A stretch of DNA of 64,000 nucleotides from Paenibacillus alba (GTDB lineage Bacteria > Bacillota > Bacilli > Paenibacillales > NBRC-103111), in contig NZ_JABMKZ010000020.1 in NCBI RefSeq assembly GCF_013204855.1, positions 62,001-126,000 of the forward strand, given 5' to 3'. A program made the position numbers and the translations under genes. How positions within the stretch are numbered: the first letter of the stretch is position 1; each line of letters opens with the position of its first letter. This document shows, one piece after another, positions 35,235 to 44,172 of this stretch. The notes under the pieces were generated by a model. It was not told where the DNA came from. It made no database searches and saw only the letters and a program-made list of their open reading frames with translations.

Positions 35235-37187
35235 TTATTTATTCAATAAATTGTATATAACTTGAGCTGCTTCTGCACGTGAAGTAATGCCTTGCGGTTC
35301 GAATATACCATCCTGACGCCCTTGCACCAGATGAAGTTCCGCTGCCTGATTCACAAATGCCGCAGCCCATGAAGAAAACTGAGATTCGTCTGTAAATACC
35401 GTGTTTGCATGACCCGTTGGTTGGCTACCATGAGTCACCGCATAGGCCCGCATCATCATTGTAACCATTTCCTCACGAGTAATTTGCGCATTCGGATCGA
35501 AAACAGCTTCGCTTTCCCCGTTTACAACTCCCGCTTTTACGGCAATGGCAATCGCTTCTGCATACCAATCACTTGATTTAACATCCGCAAATGAAGGCTG
35601 TCCAGTTCCGGTAAGCTTCAACGCTCTAACTAGCAGCGTAGTAAATTCTGCGCGAGTTACACTACGCTCCGGCTCAAACGTTGTTGCGCTCGTTCCGTTC
35701 ACAAGTTGTTTGGCCGCCAATTCTTTGATGACATCCCCAGCCCAATGATCCTTAGACACATCGCTGAAGGTCTTCGTGACTTCCAGTACGGCATACTTAC
35801 TAAAGTGGCTGATTTGTGCAACCATTTCACCGTTGCTGTATTGTCCGCCAATGTATTCAAGCTTACCGTCGTCAGCAATATAGTAGATTCCAGCTAATTT
35901 CGGATTCACCGATGCGTCCACTTTTATGCGAATCGTAATCGATTGGTCAAATTTTGACAGAACCGCGGCTGTTGAACCATCCGCTTTAGTGACGGACAGC
36001 TTGAATTCGTAAACATCACCTATAAGCTTAATAGCTGCTTGAGATTCAGTTTGCCCTTTGGCTATTACATCCTTCGCCGTAGACACTGAGAGCGGCTCAA
36101 ATAGTAACGAAATCGTACTATCTTTCAATGTTTCTGTGGATAACCCACTCGTTAGTTGTCTAATCAAATCAGCCGGGACGTCTAAAGTTAATTTATCCGT
36201 TTTAATTTCAAGCTGATTTTGACCGAGCAGTTGGGCCGAATTAGAAGGAAGCGTAATTTGCTTCACGTCTCCCGACAGCCGGATGACTACCTTCCCATTT
36301 TCCGCCGGCTTGCTTATTTCTCCGAGTGTTACCACATGTATGCCATCCTGTTCAGTCTTTGGATCTGGGGTGCTTATAGGTGCTCCACCTCCGCCTCCTC
36401 CGCCCCCACCAGGACTGACTTGCGTACTTTTCGCTGGTACTTTCACCGGAATGCTCACTGTACTCGCTTTCGTACCATCCGATATTCTCGTTACTTCCAA
36501 CACGAGATTCACCGTTGTTTCTACAACCGGTGGAACAATGGTTCCGTTTGTTACAATAACATCTGTGTTACTGGAACTCTTGATCGCTAAGGTAAATCCT
36601 TCCGGTACACTTGGCAGCGCTACTTCTGTACCGTCTTTCGCAGGTACGGCGATTGACGTTAGTGAAGATGCAACAGTTGCAGCCGACAAGTAGATATCAA
36701 GAGATTTCTTTACTCCTGCCACTAGTGGTTCAATAGCGTCCGTTTGGCTATCCACGAGTTTTACACTTTTAATTTCAATTGAAGCCGTCCCTGACTCTTT
36801 CGCTATAAACGTTAAATTGAGCAAACCTATATCCCCATTGTCCCCTGGCACTGCCCCAATTCTGGAATGGGCAAATTGAAGATGACCTTCTGTTGTATCA
36901 ACGATTGCAGGAACTCGAAATCCTGGAATTTTGGTGTTATCGCTCTTAGGTTTAAACTCCAACCGACTGGGGTCGAAATCAAGATTGACTTCATAGGCAT
37001 AAGTATCGACAAGGTTAATCCCCATCACGGCGACTTGAATCTCATCACCAACGGATATTGGTTTGTCGTTTAAGATCGTAAGCGAGAAAGAGACTGGACT
37101 TGCTGCTGAAGCAAACTGAGGAAGTAGCGAAAAAATAAGCATAGCAGCTACGAGGAGGAATGAGATTAATTTATGGATTCGTATCAT
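35235..37187 (-). CDS. Cohesin-SLH cell-wall anchor protein, copy 2
   Basis: About 650 residues. Signal peptide; cohesin-like domain (ISVGDEIQVAVMGINLVDTY, VNLDFDPSRLEFKP); an additional Ig/HYR-like segment absent from copy 1 (TSIAVPAKDGTEVALPSVPE); Gly-rich linker; the same beta-rich segment as copy 1 (LPSNSAQLLGQNQLEIKTDK); three SLH repeats ending GITSRAEAAQVIYNLLNK. From the linker onward the two copies are nearly the same, showing duplication. The start at 37187 has GAGGGGA upstream; an in-frame upstream TTG has none. Likely wall anchor for the 2117-residue hydrolase encoded just before it. Confidence 0.9.
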   Translation of the reverse strand: MIRIHKLISFLLVAAMLIFSLLPQFASAASPVSFSLTILNDKPISVGDEIQVAVMGINLVDTYAYEVNLDFDPSRLEFKPKSDNTKIPGFRVPAIVDTTEGHLQFAHSRIGAVPGDNGDIGLLNLTFIAKESGTASIEIKSVKLVDSQTDAIEPLVAGVKKSLDIYLSAATVASSLTSIAVPAKDGTEVALPSVPEGFTLAIKSSSNTDVIVTNGTIVPPVVETTVNLVLEVTRISDGTKASTVSIPVKVPAKSTQVSPGGGGGGGGGAPISTPDPKTEQDGIHVVTLGEISKPAENGKVVIRLSGDVKQITLPSNSAQLLGQNQLEIKTDKLTLDVPADLIRQLTSGLSTETLKDSTISLLFEPLSVSTAKDVIAKGQTESQAAIKLIGDVYEFKLSVTKADGSTAAVLSKFDQSITIRIKVDASVNPKLAGIYYIADDGKLEYIGGQYSNGEMVAQISHFSKYAVLEVTKTFSDVSKDHWAGDVIKELAAKQLVNGTSATTFEPERSVTRAEFTTLLVRALKLTGTGQPSFADVKSSDWYAEAIAIAVKAGVVNGESEAVFDPNAQITREEMVTMMMRAYAVTHGSQPTGHANTVFTDESQFSSWAAAFVNQAAELHLVQGRQDGIFEPQGITSRAEAAQVIYNLLNK

Positions 37188-37214
37188 TGTATGATTTCCC
37201 CTCTCTTTCAAAAC

Positions 37215-37248
37215 AATAAGAGGAGGGCATTGCTGCCTTCCTCCTATT
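37215..37248 (-). other. Intercistronic hairpin, cassette 2
   Basis: Stem AATAGGAGG..GGCA against TGCC..CCTCTTATT with a GCAA-type loop, between the 2117-residue hydrolase stop and the SLH gene. A short T run follows. Same place as the hairpin at 27184-27211. Confidence 0.6.
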
Positions 37249-37266
37249 CGTTAAAAAGATACGTTA

Positions 37267-40200
37267 TTAATTAGAATCAAGAATTTTTCTGGATACAATC
37301 GCAATATCTTGAATGTCAACTTTACCATCATTGTTGATGTCTGCCATTTTGTAACTATTCCAGTTCAAATCTGCGGATGTTTTCCCATAATACCTGGCCA
37401 CAATCCCCAAATCTGCAATTGAAATTTTTCCGTCTCCATTCAAATCTCCAAGAATCCCCTTAATAACAGAATCCTTAAATGTTTGCAGAGCCGTATTCAG
37501 TGCAGCTAAAGCCAGATCGACATCCTCTTGCTTAGCAGATCCATTGCCAGAAACGGATTGAGCACTTGTTATGGCAGCGAGCAGGACCGCTTTTGTTCCA
37601 ACAGGGTATTTGCCGACTTGGGTACCTTCAACTGCTGCATTATGCAGATTTTGAGCATCAGTAATCAAAGCGTTCAATGCCGACTTATCTACTGCAGCTT
37701 CGATCTGAACATTATAGGAAGTGCCAATGATGTGCAATTCCACGCCAGCTTCATTAGAGATAACTATATTTGAGATGCCAATCGACGTCTGTGGTGTGAC
37801 GATATTTTTGGCTTTCCAATGAAGCACTAGTAAATCGCCACTTGAGTTAACCGCATTGCTCTCACCTAAACTTGCAGCAATGAATCGGACTTCACCCAAT
37901 TTTTCCGTCTTGTCAACAAGCTCGAACCCACTTCTAACCGAATTTGCTGAGACAAATTCGACTTTGTCAGGATCATAAGTAAATGTAATATCCTGCGCAT
38001 ACAAATCGCTTGTAACATTCATTAATCCAAATGTCGTATCGAACGAACCGCCAACAGCCACCTTATCCGTACCTTTCAACGTCGAAGTAACGGTGTCGTC
38101 TGTTGCAGTCACAATCAACTCTTTGGTGTCACGAACACGAATCCGAGTTCCAGCTGAGTATTTACCTGCAAGACCCAAAGCCTGGAGCGTATCACCAACT
38201 TTAACTTTTGGAGCCGGACCTGACTGGGTAGCAATATAACCGTCTGTAAAGACAAGTACCGGTCCGCTGCCGTCGTCAATGATGAAGGATAGGCCGCCAT
38301 CCTCGATGGATTGAACTTTACCTTCTACTTTCACCAAAAGTCCTTGATTCGTTTCACTTGTAGAATCTTTCGTACTCGCTAATTTCGGAGGAATTGGTGT
38401 TCCTGGCATTTTATTCAACTTAATAAAGCTATCCAAGAATTCACCAAACTCTAATTCTTTATTGTTCTCGAATGTTTTGCTATGACCGTAAACACGGACC
38501 TTGTCACCTAATTTAAGCGATCCTTCCGGAATCTGATTAAATGCCATAATTCCGCCTGTATCATCTTGAACGTACACAGCGTCATAGAATACACCCGCCG
38601 CTGATGTAACTGTACCTTCAATCACAGCATCTTTCTCATCCGGTAAATTACGAACATCTGCAATTTTGGACACGACGGTATCCCGGCCAGCCAACCAATT
38701 ATAAACGTTCAATGTGAATCTTGGATTGCCTTTGTAGTTAAAGGTCGTATCTTGCTGCTTGTCGTTGAAGATATTCATCCCCGAAACAACAATGCGACCT
38801 TGCCCTATTTGCTCAGATGCAATCAAAGGTATTTGTGCCCCGTTATTACTATTGGTGTCTGTATTATAAGTTACAGCTCCACCCTTAAGGTTAACTTGAT
38901 AAGTGGTCTTATTCCCTTTAACTAAGAGTGTAACCTTGCTGCTGTCCGTCAGCTTGGTTCCGTCAGCTTTATATAGGCTTGAACCACTATAATATTCTAT
39001 TGTTCTCACAATATCTGTCATATAGTTTGCAACTGGTTCAGGATAAGCCTTTACAGCAAACGGGCTAACTTTAGGGTCACCCCAGAAGTTACCATCTTTA
39101 CTGTCATCGAATACGCCGTCGTTATTGACTCGAATATCCGATCCAATCGCTTGAAGAATTGGGTTATTGATTGTAGGATCCGCACTGTTGTTGCTCTTCT
39201 CTGTTAACAACAATGAACCACCAGCTTTTACAAAGTCTGCAACAGCCGTTTGTTCAGCTGCCGTCAGAGCCGTTTTCGGATGCGAAATCATGAGTACTTT
39301 CACACCAGCTAGTACCGCTGGCGTAATCGGAACTTTATTTTCCACAAAAGTGTAACCTTCTGTTTGCAAAATTTTAATCATCGTCTTGAAATTGTCTTTA
39401 TAGGTTCCCGAGTCTCCAGATGAATTCTCGTTGCCGTGCGCGCCATCCAGCATAACGGTAATGCCTAACGGCGGCTTAATTTTAAACGGTTTCTCAAGCG
39501 TATTATCTTTCGCATCATCTCCGGCAGGAGGATCCACGGCTGCGATAAAGGTAATATCCCCACTAATTGGATTATCCCAGTTAAAGGTTGCATATCCCAT
39601 CGTTTTAGCCGCTAAATCAGCAATTGTATAATCACCAATTTTATGAGCAGCATCAGCTTGGTTGTAATACAAGTGAACATTCAAATTGCTTGCAACTGTT
39701 TTACCCAGATTACTTACAAGAGCTTTAATCGTTGCAGGACTTCCGCCTGTGATCGCATCGCCAACAACTTCAATGCCGCTCAAACGAACGTCTGGATTTA
39801 CTTCTTTGGTCCAGATCGGTGCGGAGTAGGCTTGCTCGCCGTCTTTTTGAGTCACTTTCACGACGAACCATTGCTGTGCTCCAATAACATTGACCTTAGG
39901 ATCCCATGTAAAGGAAGTTGAATCTGTGGTAGGTACGAATGAATCTATTACCCTGCCACCGTTCGTGATAAGCTCTACTTTTGCAATATTGTCGTTCGAC
40001 TTGTAGTCTTTCGGTAAAAACTTATAGTCTGGACTTGTCGGCGACTCAGCGACATTATCGCTTCCAGTAATATGGAAATCAAGAGATTGTCTGTCTAGAA
40101 TCGAACCCATATAATAGCCGTTTGCCGAGAAATCTAACGTCATGTTTGGATCTTCCGTGAAATAAACATGCATGTTTTTCATCGAGCTTAGTAATGAATC

Positions 40201-43200
40201 TTGAGAAAGATCTTTAGCTACGATAACGGTACGCTTCATTGTTTGACCCCATGTAGCGTCATGGTTATCCTCACCATACGTTGGAGCAACATGCCAGCCA
40301 AGATCTAAGGCATTAAAGAACTTATCCTGTGCATTCGCATATCCGTAATGGCCTGAGCCATTTCCTACTTCAAGCATTGTGAAAAGTTTATCGACATTTT
40401 TATCGTAAGGGATAAAGTTATCAAACGCATTCGCAGACATAGCCGGGTGGTTGAACTGTGCGACGATATCGTCGTATGTCATGACCCATGCATAGTAATT
40501 GTTCAGGTTTTGATAAGCTCCGCCATTAACGACGCGGTCGATAAAATTAGTCGTTCCAAATACGTTGGAGTGACCCCATGTTGTGGAAGTCATTTCAAAA
40601 GCCGGGAATACGACGAACTTGTCATTTTTCGTATAATCCTTAGCTAGCTTTTGAGTCAGCTGCCAATCGCTGCCGCCAGTTCTTTCCGTCATGCCGCCTT
40701 TGTTGATTACATTATCCGAAGAAGCAAGGCTTGAATCGATATCATGAGAGTGGTCGGAGAATGCAAACCAATCATAGTGATACTTTTCAGCTTCTAGCAG
40801 CGCTTTTTCCGGATCGCCAGCAGCGTCATGGGAAATATTCGTGTGATTGTGCGTGGTTCCGCGATAATGATTGCCGCCCGTGAATGGCAGAATGACTTCA
40901 AAACTCCATGAGACAGAACTCGGATTGCCTCTCAAGTCTTTCGAGCTCACTTCTACTGCGTGAATGCCAACGGACAGATCTGTCTGAAGTGCTACCGACA
41001 CATCATTGCCAACAGCGGTGACATACTGAGAAGAAATCGTCGTTCCATCGACTTTTACTACAATCGAATTTTTATCAACGCCGCTCGGATCAGTCAAGGT
41101 TAAGGAAATATCCGGCAGCTTGCTTTCCGTTTTTTGCCCTTGAGTTGGAATCATTTTGGAATATGCCGGACCATCCGTATCCACGATGACAGTCACTTTG
41201 TTTGGGTTCCCTAAATCTCCGGACGATTGAACCTGTGTTCCCGCTTTAGCTTCAATGTAATATTCTAAGCCAACTACCGGAACGGATTCTTTCACTATAT
41301 TAGCTGTAAAGTTTGCATTGTCCGTTGAAATCATTGGTACTTTCGTATAGTTTGTATCTCCCTTCGCTCTATAATAGAAGTCCACTGACTGAGCGTTTTG
41401 CGCTGTTGCAGTAAAGGCGAGATCTACATCTTTGTACACTTGAGTGATTGGTTCGTGAGCGAAGCTCAACACACCAACAACGTCGGATTTACTTCTCGGA
41501 AAGATTTGATACCCAGAAGTAAAAGGAGTTGCTGATTTGTTTTGTCCTACAACGCCCGTAACGGTGTACGTGCTGCCTACAACTAAATCTGTAGCAACAT
41601 TGATTCCTGCGCCAAGCGTTGGAGCTGCAGCGGTAATAACACGCACAATGACTGATTTGTTATTGGCATCTACGAGAGTCACGTTAAAGTTTGCTCCAGA
41701 TGCGACAGAACTTGCTACTTTTCCTGTAACTGTAACCAACTTTCCTTCTAATGGCTCTCCTGTTGCATAGCTGGTTAAATCTGCAATATCAGTTAACAGC
41801 GGAGCAGGTACAGGAGCAGTACCTAAATTAACAGCTGCAGTAGGCGTGAATTCGAGTAAACCTTGATAAAATTGCAAATAACCGGTAACACGAACATTTA
41901 CACCTGGATCAATTTGGAAACCTGATGCGGTACCAGAGTAAATGTTTACACCGCTTGTATCATCTTGAATGTAATAATTATTGTTTGTTGATCCGATGAC
42001 ATTGTTTTTAATTGTAGCAACGCCTTCAATCGTATAAAGCATGTTTTGATTGACCGGACTTGCTAATGTATTCACCCCAGCAGCATCATTCACTCTAAGG
42101 TCTTTGATTTTGGTAATTGTAAATAAATCGATAGCTACTTTGCCACTCTCGCTATTACTGCCATCTTTAGCAGTGACATAAACCTTTTTGACTGAATCTG
42201 TGTTTGTAAATGTCATGCTGAATGAACCATTTGCAGCAGCCGTTGCAGTCGTTACCGGAGTTGGCGAAGTGGCATCCAGGTAAAGAGAAACGGTCGAGTT
42301 CGCTACTACTGCACCAGCAGAACCTGTAATTGTTGTTAATGTACTAAATGTAATATTATTGATAACCGGATTCGCCGTTTTCGCCGGAATTGGTTTAATA
42401 TCAGCATCAAGTACTGCTACGTCAACCCAATCGGTAATTTTGCTTTGAGCATCCAGCTTCACAATGAAGATATGCTGGCCGCTTGTTACCGAGATATCCG
42501 TAGCTTCAACTAAACCAAGCGTATAGGCTGTTGCCGGATCACCTACATAAGGACGTGTTTGCGCCCCTGCAGCACCTACGACATATTTCAAGGTTCCACT
42601 CGGCACAACTGTTGCTTGCGTTGTTCCGTTCGCAGTTCCTTTCGCCCATGTAATGCCTGTTAATGCAGCTGCTGGCGGTGCCGTTGCTGGTTTGATATTA
42701 GCACCAAGCACCGGTACATCTACCCAATCCGTAACTTTGTTCTGTGCGTCAATTCTAGTGATGAAGATGTGTTGACCGGATGTTACCGGAATATCAACAT
42801 TTACTGCGGGGCCATACGTGCTAGCTGTTACAGTATCACCAACATTAGGCTGCGTTTGAGATCCCGCCGCACCTACTGTATATTTCAGCGTTCCACTTGG
42901 GACAGTCGTAGCAGTTGTCGTGCCGGTTGCGCTTCCTTGTGTCCAATTAAGACCTGTTAACGTAGGAGCCGGTACTTTAGGACCTGTATCAACCGGAGTA
43001 CCCATGATAAGGATATCAGAGATTCTGCTGTTCCCATTAGTTTGAGATATCGTCCCCACCCCATTAGTACCGCTATTCGTTGCGGTAATCGATGCATTGG
43101 ACGTATTAACCCATCTAATATAAACATTTGCTTGATTATCCACTTCACTAGGCAAATTGATATCTTTTGTCGCAATCGTTGTCGAGAGTGCATATACATC

Positions 43201-43620
43201 CGAAAATGGAGTGAAATTAGTACCATCTAGACTGTATTGAAGTTGAAAATCCCTCGGACCGCCACCTGTACCATATTGCTTTGAGGAAAGTGTTAAGCCA
43301 GAGTATCCTGTTGTGCTGAATTGCGCCTGCCAATATCCTTCTACTGGGGAAGCCCAACCATCCTTATATATTGTGTTGCCAGTGGCTGAGTAAGTAGGTG
43401 TTCTACCATTGCTTAATGTCAGCTTTGCGATGCCTTTATTAGTAATAGGATCGCCAGCAGTTGCAGTATCTATATTCGCCGACGAAAATGTCCACCCAGC
43501 CACAGCTGAAGCAGCATATGCCTTCTGAACGAGTCCACTAGGCAAAATCATCGTAATCAACATCACGAGCGCCATCGTCAAGCTATACCACTTTTTGTAT
43601 TTCCCTATTTTTCCAAACAT
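37267..43620 (-). CDS. Giant secreted PHP-family hydrolase with cohesin and dockerin modules, copy 2
   Basis: 2117 residues. Signal peptide (about 1-36); a discoidin-like/anchor domain (about 38-210, WTFSSANIDTATAGDP) similar to a domain placed late in copy 1; two copies of a module containing GTLKYTVGAAGSQTQP; Ig-like; OB-fold-like region (about 500-720); Ig-like; PHP hydrolase (about 910-1180) with THNHTNISHD, FAFSDHSHDID, GHSNVFGTT and QFNHPAM; CARDB-like; DUF4350-like; YhcR-like OB domains; cohesin-like (about 1850-1977); a helical FIVAR-like segment; dockerin (about 2057-2117, DLNGDGKISIADL and DINNDGKVDIQDI). No lamin-tail domain, unlike copy 1. GGGAGGT lies nine bases before the ATG. 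Confidence 0.9.
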   Translation of the reverse strand: MFGKIGKYKKWYSLTMALVMLITMILPSGLVQKAYAASAVAGWTFSSANIDTATAGDPITNKGIAKLTLSNGRTPTYSATGNTIYKDGWASPVEGYWQAQFSTTGYSGLTLSSKQYGTGGGPRDFQLQYSLDGTNFTPFSDVYALSTTIATKDINLPSEVDNQANVYIRWVNTSNASITATNSGTNGVGTISQTNGNSRISDILIMGTPVDTGPKVPAPTLTGLNWTQGSATGTTTATTVPSGTLKYTVGAAGSQTQPNVGDTVTASTYGPAVNVDIPVTSGQHIFITRIDAQNKVTDWVDVPVLGANIKPATAPPAAALTGITWAKGTANGTTQATVVPSGTLKYVVGAAGAQTRPYVGDPATAYTLGLVEATDISVTSGQHIFIVKLDAQSKITDWVDVAVLDADIKPIPAKTANPVINNITFSTLTTITGSAGAVVANSTVSLYLDATSPTPVTTATAAANGSFSMTFTNTDSVKKVYVTAKDGSNSESGKVAIDLFTITKIKDLRVNDAAGVNTLASPVNQNMLYTIEGVATIKNNVIGSTNNNYYIQDDTSGVNIYSGTASGFQIDPGVNVRVTGYLQFYQGLLEFTPTAAVNLGTAPVPAPLLTDIADLTSYATGEPLEGKLVTVTGKVASSVASGANFNVTLVDANNKSVIVRVITAAAPTLGAGINVATDLVVGSTYTVTGVVGQNKSATPFTSGYQIFPRSKSDVVGVLSFAHEPITQVYKDVDLAFTATAQNAQSVDFYYRAKGDTNYTKVPMISTDNANFTANIVKESVPVVGLEYYIEAKAGTQVQSSGDLGNPNKVTVIVDTDGPAYSKMIPTQGQKTESKLPDISLTLTDPSGVDKNSIVVKVDGTTISSQYVTAVGNDVSVALQTDLSVGIHAVEVSSKDLRGNPSSVSWSFEVILPFTGGNHYRGTTHNHTNISHDAAGDPEKALLEAEKYHYDWFAFSDHSHDIDSSLASSDNVINKGGMTERTGGSDWQLTQKLAKDYTKNDKFVVFPAFEMTSTTWGHSNVFGTTNFIDRVVNGGAYQNLNNYYAWVMTYDDIVAQFNHPAMSANAFDNFIPYDKNVDKLFTMLEVGNGSGHYGYANAQDKFFNALDLGWHVAPTYGEDNHDATWGQTMKRTVIVAKDLSQDSLLSSMKNMHVYFTEDPNMTLDFSANGYYMGSILDRQSLDFHITGSDNVAESPTSPDYKFLPKDYKSNDNIAKVELITNGGRVIDSFVPTTDSTSFTWDPKVNVIGAQQWFVVKVTQKDGEQAYSAPIWTKEVNPDVRLSGIEVVGDAITGGSPATIKALVSNLGKTVASNLNVHLYYNQADAAHKIGDYTIADLAAKTMGYATFNWDNPISGDITFIAAVDPPAGDDAKDNTLEKPFKIKPPLGITVMLDGAHGNENSSGDSGTYKDNFKTMIKILQTEGYTFVENKVPITPAVLAGVKVLMISHPKTALTAAEQTAVADFVKAGGSLLLTEKSNNSADPTINNPILQAIGSDIRVNNDGVFDDSKDGNFWGDPKVSPFAVKAYPEPVANYMTDIVRTIEYYSGSSLYKADGTKLTDSSKVTLLVKGNKTTYQVNLKGGAVTYNTDTNSNNGAQIPLIASEQIGQGRIVVSGMNIFNDKQQDTTFNYKGNPRFTLNVYNWLAGRDTVVSKIADVRNLPDEKDAVIEGTVTSAAGVFYDAVYVQDDTGGIMAFNQIPEGSLKLGDKVRVYGHSKTFENNKELEFGEFLDSFIKLNKMPGTPIPPKLASTKDSTSETNQGLLVKVEGKVQSIEDGGLSFIIDDGSGPVLVFTDGYIATQSGPAPKVKVGDTLQALGLAGKYSAGTRIRVRDTKELIVTATDDTVTSTLKGTDKVAVGGSFDTTFGLMNVTSDLYAQDITFTYDPDKVEFVSANSVRSGFELVDKTEKLGEVRFIAASLGESNAVNSSGDLLVLHWKAKNIVTPQTSIGISNIVISNEAGVELHIIGTSYNVQIEAAVDKSALNALITDAQNLHNAAVEGTQVGKYPVGTKAVLLAAITSAQSVSGNGSAKQEDVDLALAALNTALQTFKDSVIKGILGDLNGDGKISIADLGIVARYYGKTSADLNWNSYKMADINNDGKVDIQDIAIVSRKILDSN

Positions 43621-43652
43621 TCAGGCAATACCTCCCTTATCAAATCGCACAA

Positions 43653-43723
43653 CAAAAAAACCATCACAATAAACGCCGCCAATACAACTATCAATCGCGC
43701 CTCGCCAAAAGCCCATTGATACC
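43653..43723 (-). promoter_or_regulatory. Conserved structured leader element, copy 2
   Basis: Minus strand: TATCAAT stem arm, GGCTTTTGGCGAGGCGC, ATTGATAG arm, then TTGGCGGC and a U-rich run. The central 17 bases are the same as in copy 1 and the flanking arms pair in both. It lies about 33 bases upstream of the 2117-residue gene. Confidence 0.65.
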
Positions 43724-43795
43724 TGTCTAAACCTACACTGTGTTAGTTTGCAACCTACCTCCTAAACATTTAAACACCACCACCCCCCAATAAAA

Positions 43796-43809
43796 TGATA
43801 GCGCTTTCC
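43796..43809 (-). promoter_or_regulatory. cre-like site upstream of the second PHP-dockerin gene
   Basis: Minus strand GGAAAGCGCTATCA, a single mismatch from TGNAANCGNTNNCA. Suggests CcpA-mediated carbon control of the surface hydrolase. The 43621-44172 gap is otherwise AT-rich and holds the leader, this site and the deoB promoter. Confidence 0.5.
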
Positions 43810-44087
43810 CCTTTTTTCGGTAAATATTCTCACAATTGTAAAAATACTGAACATTTGCGAATCTATTTTTTTACAATTGATACTACCAATATAAATCATT
43901 GCTGTTTGTAAGTAAACAATTTTTCAAGGTCATACTACCACTTTAAACTTTATTTGTTTTGTATATATTAACTTAATGTTAAGGTACTGTTAAGAGTCTT
44001 ATTCTTCATCGCAGAACTTTTGGAAATCGGCCTAATTCAGCTTTCGAATCTATGCAAGATACCAATAAGCTTGTATGATATAAGAAG

Positions 44088-44143
44088 TGAATGAAATTTA
44101 GACCATAATAATATTTACATTTGTTCATTCAATCAGATATGAT
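44088..44143 (+). promoter_or_regulatory. Promoter and operator-like repeat of the deoB-pnp-pdp operon
   Basis: -35 TTTACA (44114-44119), 18-base spacer, -10 TATGAT (44138-44143). An inverted repeat TGAATGAA (44088-44095) / TTCATTCA (44124-44131) has its right arm inside the spacer and includes TTCAAT, the core of the DeoR-like half-site. Spacing and match are imperfect, so control by the same regulator is only plausible. Confidence 0.5.
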
Positions 44144-44172
44144 GAGAATAAGTTAATAAGGAGGTTTTATCA

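Larger units (their letters stand above)
35235..43620 (-). repeat. Second copy of a duplicated two-gene surface cassette (first copy 25476-34754)
   Basis: Both copies have the order leader element, PHP-cohesin-dockerin gene, intercistronic hairpin, cohesin-SLH gene, terminator hairpin. Protein similarity is high over PHP, DUF4350-like, YhcR-like OB, cohesin and dockerin modules and over the SLH end, and low in the N-terminal adhesion modules, which differ in kind and order. Confidence 0.85.

Noticed and set aside
36283-36693. Proline-rich plus-strand frame
   Set aside because: Antisense to the Gly-rich linker of the SLH anchor; the proline run mirrors the glycine codons.
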